Assembly: GCA_963782475.1 (NCBI GenBank)
Contig: CAWAJW010000014.1
Span: 62,001 to 126,000, forward strand
DNA from: CAVQBP01 sp963782475
GTDB taxonomy: Bacteria; Bacteroidota; Ignavibacteria; Ignavibacteriales; Ignavibacteriaceae
Direction of reading: 5' to 3'
Length of the DNA: 64,000 nucleotides
The notes beneath the pieces are model-generated. The model was given only the letters and a program-made list of their open reading frames with translations, searched no databases and was not told the origin of the DNA. Below, piece after piece: positions 1 to 9,701 of this stretch. The position numbers and the translations under genes are program-made. Position 1 is the first letter of the stretch. Every line of letters starts with the position of its first letter.

Positions 1-1
1 A

Positions 2-136
2 GGAGGAGTCTGCATAATTCCCAGAGAAAGAGATTTTAAAAAAATTTCAGAGGGAATCATTGTCACAGGGTTTAATGAAATCACATTATCTGCGGAAAAA
101 TTTTCGTTTATTAAAAACAAGTTTAATAAAAGATGA
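2..136 (+). CDS. 3' end of an unidentified protein (cut by window start)
   Basis: A reading frame is open from the window edge and ends at a TGA at 134-136, giving 44 residues that begin GGVCIIPRER and end KNKFNKR. It has no start codon in the window, so only the C-terminal tail is visible. No motif identifies the family. The codon use is as AT-rich as the neighbours. It could be a chance open frame, since 45 codons is short for this base composition. Confidence 0.35.
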   Translation, partial: GGVCIIPRERDFKKISEGIIVTGFNEITLSAEKFSFIKNKFNKR

Positions 137-356
137 ATGTTAAATATTGGACATTTGCAGGTTTTTGATAATTTGAATTTAAGACTCTGTCTCATTTTCT
201 AACACTTCGTTGAGCCTCTAATTTGTCCAAAATGTTTGATTTTCATTTGCTTTTGTATCTTTTTATCCATATTTGAAAATTTGAAAAGTTTGGATTGATA
301 TTTGGTTCAGAAGGCAAAAATAAAGTAAAGTTTTATTTAACAAAAAAGAGATAAGT

Positions 357-2612
357 ATGACAATCAGTGCGGCAACTTCAGATAACTTTGAAATTTTAAA
401 AATACATAATCTATTCTTTTTTATCTTTTTGGCGCTGACATTTAGGATGACTGTTCTGGCCCAGGATGATTATTTGGGAAATAAAATTGTATCCGATAGT
501 CTTGGAAACGCCTATGTTGCTGGTAATTTTTCAAGACCAACTTTAAAATTTGGAAATTTTGTACTTAAGAATTATGGAGGCAGCGATATATATTTAGCTA
601 AATATGATTCTCATGGAAAAATTGTATGGGCAAAAAATATCGGCGGAAATGGTGATGATATGATTTTATCATTAGCTGCAGATTATAATGGGAATATTTC
701 GCTATCCGCATCATCAAATAGCAAATTAATAAATTTAGATAACGAACAATTAAATAATGAAAATCAGGGAACTATTTTTAGTGCTGAATTAAATACAAAT
801 GGAAAAATATTTTCGTCAAAAATAGAAAAGTTAAAAATTAATAACACTTTGTATAAAGTTTCAGGTAATGATACCTCCTTATCAATTATTTCTCCTCAAG
901 CCGGTGATAACTGGAAAGTCGGGACAAAAGGAATCGTAAAATGGAACTCTGAAAATATTAACAATATGCTTATCGAATTATCAATAGATAATGGAACTAC
1001 ATGGAAAAAAATCTATACCACAAATTCTTTCAGTCTCAATAATCAATATCAATTAATTGTACCTAATACTCCTTCCGATTCCTGCCTTATAAGAATAAGC
1101 GATTATTATAATTCCGATATATCTGACACGAGCGGATTATTTGCAATATCCGGTGAACTCTATTGGGAAATAGAGCAGAATGTTTATAATTCCGTCTTGA
1201 AAAACGTTTATTACCCGGATCCTTCTGTATGCTGGGTTGCAGGTTTTAACGGATTAATTAATAGTACAGACAAAGGAGAAACCTGGACTTCAAAATTAGA
1301 AGGTTATGGTTTGCTAGATATTTATTTCCTCAATAATAATATCGGATGGACAGTCGGTTTAAACGGAACAATATTTAAAACAACAAACGGCGGCAATGAT
1401 TGGACACAGCTGGATAATGATTTTAATTTTCATTTTGAAAAAGTCTACTTCGCTGACGAAAATAACGGCTATATAATTGGTAAAAACTATTTTCTTTCAA
1501 CAAAAGACGGTGGTGTGTCATGGACATCCAAGCAGCCTACAGATCATATACTTCAAACAATGTTTTTTATAAATAAAGATTTGGGATGGATTGCCGGTAA
1601 TGAAGGTGTGATTCTAAAGACGACTGATGCAGGCTTAACATGGGCTTATCAGCAAATGAATGGAACAAATTATGGGACATTAACTTCTCTTTGCTTCATA
1701 GATGAAAATACCGGCTGGGCTTCCGGGAGCGGCTTGGATGTAAACGGAGGAGTAATCTTAAAAACAACAAACGGAGGCGGTAACTGGTTTTTACAGCATA
1801 ATGGCTATAACAGGTTTATTTATTCGGTCTTTTTCAATAATTCAAGCTCCGGCTGGGCAGTGGGTGATGAAGGGATTATGTTCAGTACGCAGAACGGCGG
1901 GATCGATTGGGAATTACAAGGCAGCGGAACTTTTGCCGACTTATATGCCGTAAATGTCAAATCATTTCAAAACGGTTTGTCTGTGGGAAATGACGGAACT
2001 ATTTTGAAATATGTAAAAGATTCAAATTCGGCGGTTCTGCCGGTTGAATTAAACAGCTTTGAAGTCATTTCAAAAGGAGGTAATGTTGAACTGAACTGGT
2101 TCACTGCCACTGAAGTTAATAATAAAGGATTTGAGATTGAAAGAAAAGCAGATAACGTTTGGAAGACAATCGGGTTTATTTCCGGCAAAGGCACTACCAC
2201 AAATCCAAGTAAATACTATTTTATAGATGATTTACGAAATACCTCTTTTAATGGTAATGTTGCTTACAGGTTAAAGCAGGTTGATTACAACGGCACTTAT
2301 AAATATTCAGACGAAGTATCGGTACAGGTTAACTCTAATCCGGCTGAATATAGTTTAATGCAAAATTATCCAAACCCTTTTAATCCATCTACAGTAATAA
2401 AATATTCTGTAAAAGAAAATACTCAAGTAATTCTAAAAGTATTTGATATTCTGGGAAGAGAAGTTTCAACTTTACTGGATGAAGAAAAACCTGCCGGAAC
2501 ATACACTATTAATTTTGATGCAGCAAAAGCAGGACTATCAAGCGGAACTTACTTCTATACTATAAAAGCAGGCAATTTTGTTCAAACCAAGAAGATGCTT
2601 CTTCTGAAATAA
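357..2612 (+). CDS. Secreted T9SS cargo protein with Ycf48/BNR-like repeats
   Basis: A 751-residue protein with a hydrophobic signal segment around residues 15-36 that ends in LAQ. Residues about 265-560 carry repeated blocks of the type GWxVG...ILKTTDGGxTW, typical of BNR/Ycf48-like beta-propellers. The C-terminal ~85 residues are a T9SS type A sorting domain: NYPNPFNPST, then a VFDILGREV block and a final YTIKAGNFVQTKKMLLLK. In this lineage such proteins cross the outer membrane by T9SS and are anchored or released; the role of the propeller is unknown. Residues about 165-255 look like an Ig-like domain. The frame is intact, unlike the two related genes at 53-57 kb. The ATG follows a purine-rich AAAAAAGAGATAAGT stretch. 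A perfect 11-bp hairpin lies just downstream. Confidence 0.85.
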   Translation: MTISAATSDNFEILKIHNLFFFIFLALTFRMTVLAQDDYLGNKIVSDSLGNAYVAGNFSRPTLKFGNFVLKNYGGSDIYLAKYDSHGKIVWAKNIGGNGDDMILSLAADYNGNISLSASSNSKLINLDNEQLNNENQGTIFSAELNTNGKIFSSKIEKLKINNTLYKVSGNDTSLSIISPQAGDNWKVGTKGIVKWNSENINNMLIELSIDNGTTWKKIYTTNSFSLNNQYQLIVPNTPSDSCLIRISDYYNSDISDTSGLFAISGELYWEIEQNVYNSVLKNVYYPDPSVCWVAGFNGLINSTDKGETWTSKLEGYGLLDIYFLNNNIGWTVGLNGTIFKTTNGGNDWTQLDNDFNFHFEKVYFADENNGYIIGKNYFLSTKDGGVSWTSKQPTDHILQTMFFINKDLGWIAGNEGVILKTTDAGLTWAYQQMNGTNYGTLTSLCFIDENTGWASGSGLDVNGGVILKTTNGGGNWFLQHNGYNRFIYSVFFNNSSSGWAVGDEGIMFSTQNGGIDWELQGSGTFADLYAVNVKSFQNGLSVGNDGTILKYVKDSNSAVLPVELNSFEVISKGGNVELNWFTATEVNNKGFEIERKADNVWKTIGFISGKGTTTNPSKYYFIDDLRNTSFNGNVAYRLKQVDYNGTYKYSDEVSVQVNSNPAEYSLMQNYPNPFNPSTVIKYSVKENTQVILKVFDILGREVSTLLDEEKPAGTYTINFDAAKAGLSSGTYFYTIKAGNFVQTKKMLLLK

Positions 2613-2962
2613 ATTTTTAAGGATCTTCGAGGTTAACATAGCATTAAGCTCTGTAACCTCGAAGGTAGGCTGTAAAATATATTGAATATTCGAAAAATTA
2701 TTTCGTCCTTTTTAACCAACGTATTTTAATACTCTGTAAAATTCGGAATTCGTTATTCTATTGTTCTGAATTCTTAATTTTTTAAACATTAATACAGAAC
2801 AATTGAACATTTTGAACTCATAATGAAGAACCACAAAACCTTTAAATCTATAAAGGTCTATATGTAAAAAATGGAGTGATAAAATTTTTTATTTTTTCCA
2901 TATATTTTACTTCGAAGTCTCCATATCAGACTAAATAATCATTCCTAAAACTAAAATAAAAG
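2613..2962. other. Intergenic region between convergent genes
   Basis: About 350 bases separate the T9SS gene from the convergent lipoprotein gene. It is very AT-rich. Apart from the inverted repeat at 2625-2664 I see no open frame with family-like sequence and no clear promoter. Confidence 0.5.
2625..2664. terminator. Perfect 11-bp inverted repeat after the T9SS gene
   Basis: CTTCGAGGTTA at 2625-2635 is the exact reverse complement of TAACCTCGAAG at 2654-2664, with an 18-nt loop. It starts 12 bases after the stop codon at 2612. There is no clear T-run on either side, so it could be a weak terminator, an mRNA 3'-end stabiliser or a protein site. Confidence 0.5.
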
Positions 2963-3721
2963 CTAAAATCTTGTATCTATTGCATTATTGTTATAAATCC
3001 ATGTGACTTCTACCCAGGCAGGATCACCAGGTCCTGTTCCTCCTCCAAAACCAGTTATCTTCAATTTTGAATAATGGGAATCATTATCATACAAAAATAC
3101 ATAATTTGATTCCCTGTCGCTCATGGATTTTACAACACTCCAAAAGCTGCTGTTTGTTGAACCTACTCCATCATTTAGATTAGTTCCATCGCCGACATGG
3201 AATAAAGTTTCTCTTGTTAAACCTTGTGTAGTATTAAGATCTGCGCTTTGAACCAGGAAACCGTTTGATGTATAATAAATATCAACTTTCCCCTTATCTG
3301 CACCTGAAACTCCGTAAGCATTTCCTGTGGATAAATCTAAACCGCTTGGCTGATCGGCAGTAGTCCCGGCAGTTTCATATAACTTAACCGGTCCAAAAGT
3401 AGTAATTGATTCGGTAGAGTTTAACTGAACGAATTTTGTTGTGATAAGACCCTGCACTACGTTTACAGTAAAAGTCGTATCCCTGTATCCATCAAGTTTT
3501 AAGGTTACATTATGATTTCCAGCAGATAATTTATCGGTACTATCCGGGGTTACTTTATTAGTATTTGTATTATCAATAAAAATTTGAGCACCTGTTGGAG
3601 TTGAATTAACAAAAATTCTCCCTGTATTGTCAGGTGTTGTTGGTTCTGTTGTACTGTTATCGCAGGAAGAAATTATTAAAGCTAGAAATAAAATTATAAC
3701 TAAGTAAATATATTTTTTCAT
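2963..3721 (-). CDS. Lipoprotein with PEGA domain
   Basis: 252 residues. It begins MKKYIYLVIILFLALIISSC, a signal peptide with a lipobox whose Cys is residue 20, so the mature protein should be lipid-anchored. Residues about 33-100 match a PEGA domain (GRIFVNSTPTGAQIFIDN, then LSAGNHNVTLKLDGYRD), a small beta-sandwich common on surface lipoproteins. The C-terminal 140 residues have no recognised motif. It is followed in transcription by a convergent gene and preceded by another lipoprotein gene on the same strand (33-base gap), so the two may be co-transcribed. The function is unknown; a surface or glycan-contact role is only suggested by the PEGA domain. Confidence 0.75.
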   Translation of the reverse strand: MKKYIYLVIILFLALIISSCDNSTTEPTTPDNTGRIFVNSTPTGAQIFIDNTNTNKVTPDSTDKLSAGNHNVTLKLDGYRDTTFTVNVVQGLITTKFVQLNSTESITTFGPVKLYETAGTTADQPSGLDLSTGNAYGVSGADKGKVDIYYTSNGFLVQSADLNTTQGLTRETLFHVGDGTNLNDGVGSTNSSFWSVVKSMSDRESNYVFLYDNDSHYSKLKITGFGGGTGPGDPAWVEVTWIYNNNAIDTRF

Positions 3722-3753
3722 ATAAATAATTCCTTTTTTTAAAAGATATTTTA

Positions 3754-4224
3754 TTACTTCTTTCTCAGAGTAAACATGTATGATTTGCCCCCTGCCTTTA
3801 AATTAAATGTACCGCGGATAGTTTTGCCATTATCCGCTAATTGTGCAGTATACTCTCCCAAATATTTCGAAGCATTAATATCCTGCATATTAATTGTATT
3901 ACCTTCAATTGTTCCATTGATTGTCTTATTTAGCGGCTGCCTATAATTGATCGTCATTATAGCACTAAAATCTTTCCCGGTCTGTTTTATTACACTCAAT
4001 GTAGCACTTCTCTGATCAAAAGTGCCTGCCCAGTTTCCGGTTATATCAGATGTTGTATCTTTAGGAGCTTGGGATATTTTTTTAGTTGTATCTATTGCAG
4101 TTGATTGGGAATTCTCTTGTTTTTGAACTTCACCGTTCTCTTCCTTTTTTCCACACCCCGTCACCAGTAATAAAAATATAAACAATGTAAAAATTTCGAA
4201 AAATCTTTCATGGTTTTTAATCAT
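3754..4224 (-). CDS. Small lipoprotein of unknown function
   Basis: 156 residues. The N-terminus has a hydrophobic stretch ending LLLVTGC, a lipobox with Cys at residue 24. A low-complexity linker rich in E, Q, S and T follows (to about residue 65). The C-terminal half begins GNWAGTFDQRSATLSVIKQ and continues with alternating polar and hydrophobic residues and INGTIEGNTI, which looks like an avidin- or lipocalin-like antiparallel barrel of the type often found in small secreted lipoproteins. I cannot name a family with confidence. It sits directly upstream of the PEGA lipoprotein gene on the same strand. Confidence 0.65.
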   Translation of the reverse strand: MIKNHERFFEIFTLFIFLLLVTGCGKKEENGEVQKQENSQSTAIDTTKKISQAPKDTTSDITGNWAGTFDQRSATLSVIKQTGKDFSAIMTINYRQPLNKTINGTIEGNTINMQDINASKYLGEYTAQLADNGKTIRGTFNLKAGGKSYMFTLRKK

Positions 4225-4458
4225 TTCAATCTCTCCTTTTCAAGTTAACTAAAAATATGCTGTTTCTATATAAAATAAATAGCAAACTAAAATAATAAGA
4301 TTATATTAAATAAAAACATTCTAATTGTTTAACTCAAGTAACTTTTCAAAAATGTGACAGTAACCGATAATGAATTAAACTTTGATTTAAAAATAAGAGT
4401 AAAATAGGAGATAAAAAATTGCAATATATACAAAAGGTCAATAATTTACTTAAAAATA

Positions 4459-7400
4459 CTAGACTGTTTCTGTCATCTCTTTTTCTCTTATTTTTTCACT
4501 AAAAATTTCCGCGATTTCTTTTGAAAATTTTATTAAGAACTCTAATAAATCTTCAGGTGTTTTAAAATTATTTGTTATAATTAGTTTCATTATTTCTTTC
4601 TGCTGATTAAACTTAATTTTATCCTTGTAATTATCCATTATAAATCTCATAAGTTCAATAAATTTGACTTTGTAATAATCCTCTTTCTCTCCTCTCGGCA
4701 GAATTATAAAAATATTTTTTCTCTGGATTATTAGCTCTTTCGAATAAAGCATATGAGGAATATAATTTCAGCAAGGCGGAAGCAACTAGTCTTTTTACCA
4801 GCAAAGGCATTGTACCAAACCGATCAATCATCTCCTCTTTTAATTCCACCAATTCCTGTATGCTTTTTATCGAGTATAATGCAGTATAAAAATTTAACCT
4901 GTCGGTTTGTTCAGGCATGTATGTTTCCGGTATACCTATTTCAAAAAATGTATCAATCGTCGGTTCAGTTCTTTCTTCATGTTTGGGAAGGTTTTTGAAT
5001 ACTTCTTTAAATTCCATGGTATTTTAATTCTTCAACTGCTTCATTTATTAATTTAATATATAAATCAAATCCGACATCATTTATAAAGCCGCTTTGTTCT
5101 GTTCCCAATAAATTCCCTGCTCCCCTAATTTCAAGATCGCGCATTGAAATATTGAACCCGGCACCAACCTCGGTAAATTCTTCGATTGCCTGCAATCTTC
5201 TTAATGCCTTTTTATTAATTCCATTTAATGAAGGAACAATGAAGTAAGCAAAAGCCTGGCGGTTTGACCGCCCAACTCTTCCCCTTAATTGATGAAGTTC
5301 TGCTAAACCGAAACGATCAGCCCGATTGACAATAATTGTATTCACATTAGGAATATCAATACCTGATTCAATAATTTTTGTTGAAAGAAGAAGATCGAAT
5401 TTTTTATTCAAGGAATCCATGGATTACTTTTTCAAGTTGTGAAGGTTTCATCTGCCCATGTGCAACAGCTAATTTTATTTCCGGGATATGTTTGATTAAA
5501 TAAGCAGATAAATTATCTATAGATTGAACTCGATCATGCACAAAATAGATCTGCCCGTTTCTTCTTAATTCATTTAAAATCCATTCTCTTATTTTAAAGA
5601 TATCAAAAACAGAAACCTGGGTGTATATTGGTTGTCTATTGGGGGGCGGAGTTGCAATAATAGACAGATCTCTTGCACCAAGCAGCGATAAATTTAATGT
5701 TCTTGGAATCGGGGTTGCAGTTAAAGTGAGTGTATCAACATTAAGTTTTAATGAGCGAAGTTTTTCTTTAGCCATAACTCCAAAACGATGTTCTTCATCG
5801 ATAATAAGCAGACCTAACTCCTTAAATGAAACATCTTTTGAAATTAACCTGTGTGTACCAATAACAACATCGACTTTTCCTTCACTCAATTCTTTCAATA
5901 TTTCTGTCTGTTTCTTTTTAGTTTGGAACCTTGAGAGAGCTTCAACTTTAACAGGAAATTGTTCAAGCCGATCTTTAAAAGTATTGTAGTGCTGTTCGGC
6001 TAAAATGGTTGTAGGAACAAGGACAGCCGTTTGCTTCCCGTCTTGAACGGCTTTAAATGCAGCTCTAACAGCTACCTCTGTTTTTCCAAAACCAACATCC
6101 CCGCAAACAAGCCTATCCATAGGGTTTTCGGCTTCCATATCTTCTTTAACTTCGTGTGTTACCTTTTCCTGATCGGGTGTATCTTCATAAAGAAATGATG
6201 CCTCAAGTTCCTTCTGCCAGACAGTATCAGTATTAAAAGAATAGCCTTTCGTAGCTTTTCTTTTTGCATATAGTTCAATCAGTTCTCTGGCAGCTTCTTT
6301 TATTCTTTTCTTTGCACGGTGTTTTGTATTTACCCAATCTGATGTTCCCAGGGTTGATAATGTAGGAGTAAGTTCGTTCCCGGTATCATTTGAAGAATAT
6401 TTTTTAACAAGGGTAAGATAATTTAAATTAACATAGACTATTCCCCCTTCATTATAAAGAATCTTCATCGATTCCTGTTTAGTATCTCCAATTTTTATTG
6501 TTTCAAGACCGGCATATTTCCCTATTCCATAGTCTTCATGTACTACAATATCTCCTCTTTTGATTGATGAAAATGCTTTTGATTTGGATTTTTTATACTT
6601 TCTGTTAGTTGATATTTTAGTTCTGTATGGTTTATTAAAGATCTGGTAATCGGTAAGTAAAAGGAGCTTTTCATCTTCATAAATTTTATTTGGATTTATT
6701 GGTTTATGGAGGAACCCTTTTTTAACAGCTAATGTTGAAATTTTTATTTTTCCGGATTCGATTAATTCACTTAATTCTTCTTCCCCATTATGTGAAGGAC
6801 TCCTGTACTCTAATAATAAATCCTTTAACCTTGAAGATTGAAGATCATTTTCTGAAGTAATAACTATTCTGAAATTTTTATCTGCATATTCCTTTAATGT
6901 TGAAAAAAGATATTCGTAATTGCCATTTATTGAAGGAGGCTCTGTAAAACCAAGATCAATCCTATTATCAACTCCTAAATCTTCTTCCAAGATCCACTTG
7001 ACAGAGGTTATGGATTTAAAATCAAAATTTTTACTCTCCTTTACTTCTTTTTTTTCAATTATATCCTGAGATAAATTTTCAGGAAATTCATCTTCATTTA
7101 ATATTTCTTCAACCTTATCTTTAACAAAATCAACTGGGTTTTCCGAAAAAGGATTTATTGCATGATTCTCTAAATTTTTTAATTCATAAGACGAAGCGAT
7201 AATGATAGGATTATTTAAATATTCAAAAATTGAAGTGTCTTCGGTAGCTGAACCGGTATTAATTGGTGCTGCAAGTGTTACATTTTCAATCACTTCAATT
7301 GAACGCTGGCTTTCAGGATCAAAATACCGGATCGATTCAAGAAAATTACCATCAAATTCAAGTCTAACCGGATTTTTTTCACTGTATGACCAAAAATCTA

Positions 7401-7903
7401 TTATAGAACCTCGCAGAGAAAAATCTCCCGGTGCTTCAACAAACTTATCCTTTTGATAATTAAGGAGATTTAAATATTCTATAAGATCATCATAGTTTAA
7501 TTCTCCTCCTGTCTGAATTTTTGTTGTTTTTTGCTCAAGCTTTTCTTTTGAGGGGATAATGCAGTTAAGTAAATCATATGTAGATACTAAAATGAATTTC
7601 TCTTTTGAAGATATCTCGGTTAATTTTTCCTGGACAACTTCAGGTAAAAATTCTGTTATAGAGAAGAACATTATTATTTAAATCCAGAACATTTAATTCA
7701 ACATTAAATTCATTTGCAGATTGTGCATCCGGGAAAAGTATAACAACCTGGTTTGTCAGTTTTTCCACATATGATATAAAATAGCTTTTAATGCACCCTA
7801 CCAATGGAGATATATGAATAATTGGATCTTCTGAAGAAATTAATTTATTTATTAATTCCGTAAATGATTTCAATTCGAATATTTTACGATAAGAATTTTG
7901 CAT
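4459..7903 (-). CDS. mfd: Transcription-repair coupling factor Mfd, broken by four +1 frameshifts
   Basis: Mfd removes RNA polymerase stalled at DNA lesions and recruits UvrA. Five consecutive frames encode it, about 1147 residues in total, the normal family length. The order is: UvrB-like N-terminus; CarD-like RNA-polymerase interaction domain (GDIVVHEDYGIGKYAGLETI); helicase with Walker A GDVGFGKTE and DEEHRFG; helicase domain 2 (STKIIESGIDIPN, QLRGRVGRS); and the TRCF C-terminal domain (EERTEPTIDTFFEIGIPETY). Breaks lie near 7655-7665, 5415-5420, 5014-5019 and 4731-4740 (plus-strand positions). Each behaves as one extra base, and two of them fall in CCATGG. No other stops or lost motifs are seen. 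It is either a consensus artefact or a young pseudogene. The murQ terminator lies upstream. Confidence 0.9.
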
Positions 7904-7946
7904 TAATATTTATTATTTATGTTCATCATTAAAAAGTTTTAAAACT

Positions 7947-7973
7947 ACAAAAGGGGTTCAAAAACAGAACCCC
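7947..7973 (-). terminator. Rho-independent terminator after murQ
   Basis: Read on the minus strand, GGGGTTC, a 7-base loop and GAACCCC are followed by TTTTGTAGTTTT. It lies between the murQ stop (8076) and the mfd start (7903), so it should end the rsmG/murQ transcript before mfd. Confidence 0.7.
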
Positions 7974-8075
7974 GGTAATCGATAAATCCTAACTGTTAGA
8001 ATGTAAATATCAAAAATTTTAAATATTAAAAATATATGTTATTTACTATTCATACAGATTTTGATTTAAGTAATT

Positions 8076-9005
8076 TTAGATCAAATCAATAGCTTTTCTT
8101 ACAAAGCCGTCAGTTTTTTCAAGTCTTTCTTTAGCTTCTTCAAAATCAACATTAGCTTTAATCATAACCAATGCAGTTTTTACATGACCGCCTGCCTTTT
8201 TCAGGAACTCTTCTGCTTTTTCATATGATAAACCGGTTATTGTCATAATAATTCTCTTAGATCTTTCAACTAATTTTTGGTTTGTCATCTGAAGATCAAT
8301 CATCATATTTTCATAAACTTTTCCCAGCCTAATCATTGCGGCAGTAGTAAGCATATTCAGCACCAACTTCTGTGCTGTGCCGCTTTTCATTCTTGTTGAA
8401 CCCATAATCACTTCGGGTCCTACATCCGGGCAGATAGCAATATCAACTTCTTTTAAATTGAAATGCTCCCTTGGATTAGTAGTTATAAATAAAGTTGATG
8501 CACCAAGTTCTTTTGCTTTTTTAACTGCACCGATAACATATGGCGTTCTTCGACTGGCGGCTATACCGCAGACTACATCTTTGTTTGTAACTCCTGCTTT
8601 GGCAACATCCGCGGCGCCGTTCTCTTCAAAATCTTCTGCTCCCTCCTGTGCACGGAACATGGCCTCTCTGCCACCTGCAATATAACCACTAATCAGTCCA
8701 AATGGAGTCCCGAAAGTCGGAGGACATTCTGAGGCATCTATAACTCCAAGTCTTCCGCTTGTACCTGCTCCAAAATATATTAGCCTGCCTCCATTTTTAA
8801 TTGATTTTACAATTACCTCGACTGCCTTTTCAATATATAGGAGTTCTTTTTCAACAGCTAAAGGGACCTTCTTATCTTCTTCATTAATTATCTTTAACAC
8901 TTCAAGAGTTGAGCGGGCATCAATATCCATGCTGCTGGGATTTCGCTGTTCTGTTGATAATTTGCTTATTTCCGAAAATAATTTTTTACTTCCGGAGGAA
9001 CTCAT
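8076..9005 (-). CDS. murQ: N-acetylmuramic acid 6-phosphate etherase
   Basis: 309 residues, the usual length. MurQ is a cytoplasmic SIS-domain enzyme that splits the lactyl ether of MurNAc-6-phosphate to GlcNAc-6-phosphate and D-lactate in peptidoglycan recycling. Family signatures are present: LSTEQRNPSS near residue 20, GAGTSGRLGVIDASECPPTF at about 78-97, GYIAGG, and ASRRTPYV in the second half of the SIS domain. The C-terminal UBA-like helical segment carries GHVKTALVMIKANVDFEEAK. Its ATG overlaps the end of rsmG by four bases, so the two are probably translationally coupled. A terminator follows at 7947-7973. Confidence 0.95.
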   Translation of the reverse strand: MSSSGSKKLFSEISKLSTEQRNPSSMDIDARSTLEVLKIINEEDKKVPLAVEKELLYIEKAVEVIVKSIKNGGRLIYFGAGTSGRLGVIDASECPPTFGTPFGLISGYIAGGREAMFRAQEGAEDFEENGAADVAKAGVTNKDVVCGIAASRRTPYVIGAVKKAKELGASTLFITTNPREHFNLKEVDIAICPDVGPEVIMGSTRMKSGTAQKLVLNMLTTAAMIRLGKVYENMMIDLQMTNQKLVERSKRIIMTITGLSYEKAEEFLKKAGGHVKTALVMIKANVDFEEAKERLEKTDGFVRKAIDLI

Positions 9006-9685
9006 TTATGGAGCTCCAGGACAACAAGCTTCTTACCTTTTTGATTCCTTACATTTGAAGGTTTATAGAAAAGTTCGAATGTGGTCGATTTCCTTATGTA
9101 TGCTTTATATTTCATTTCTGCTTTTTTATACTCATCTTCTAGATCTCCCCCTTTTAATGCAATAAGATAAGCTTTATCTTTAATTAGCGGAATTGCATAA
9201 CGGAATAAGATAATAAGCGGGACTGTTGCTCTGCTAACTACAAGGTCAAAAGAATCTGCATAACGGGCAACAAATTCATCATTTTCAACGCGGTCATTTT
9301 CTGCAACAATGTTTCCAAGTTTAAGTTTATCAATAAATTCTTTAACGGCATCAATTTTTTTCTTGGTAGAATCAACCAAAACACCCTTTAATTCCGGGCG
9401 AGTAATCGCCAAAGGAATTCCGGGAAATCCCCCGCCGGTTCCAATATCTAAAAAATAATTAACTTTTTCGGGAATAAATTTACCTATATATGCTGAAATG
9501 AAAATATGATTCTCTATTATTGAATCAACATCTTTCCTTGAAACAAGATTTACCTCTTCATTTTTTTCTGATACTAGTTCTGCCAAATAAGCTAGTCTTT
9601 CCAATTTCATCGGGTCAGGATTAAGTCCATTTTCCCAATAAAACATATTTAACTCTCTTAAATATTGTTCTTGAACGTCTACCAT
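9002..9685 (-). CDS. rsmG: 16S rRNA (guanine-527-N7)-methyltransferase RsmG
   Basis: 227 residues. RsmG uses S-adenosylmethionine to methylate N7 of G527 in 16S rRNA. The SAM-binding motif FLDIGTGGGFPGIPLAI lies at about residues 83-99. VVSRATVPL and the late ALKGGDLEDE motif also fit the family. It directly follows mnmG (16-base gap), the gidA-gidB order found in many bacteria, and overlaps murQ downstream. The frame is intact. Confidence 0.95.
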   Translation of the reverse strand: MVDVQEQYLRELNMFYWENGLNPDPMKLERLAYLAELVSEKNEEVNLVSRKDVDSIIENHIFISAYIGKFIPEKVNYFLDIGTGGGFPGIPLAITRPELKGVLVDSTKKKIDAVKEFIDKLKLGNIVAENDRVENDEFVARYADSFDLVVSRATVPLIILFRYAIPLIKDKAYLIALKGGDLEDEYKKAEMKYKAYIRKSTTFELFYKPSNVRNQKGKKLVVLELHK

Positions 9686-9701
9686 AAAAAAATCCTTAAA
9701 A

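Noticed and set aside
5007..5420. Programmed frameshifting in mfd as the main explanation
   Set aside because: Four sites in one gene without a shared slippery sequence or stop-codon context, and similar breaks in other genes, make artefact or decay more likely.
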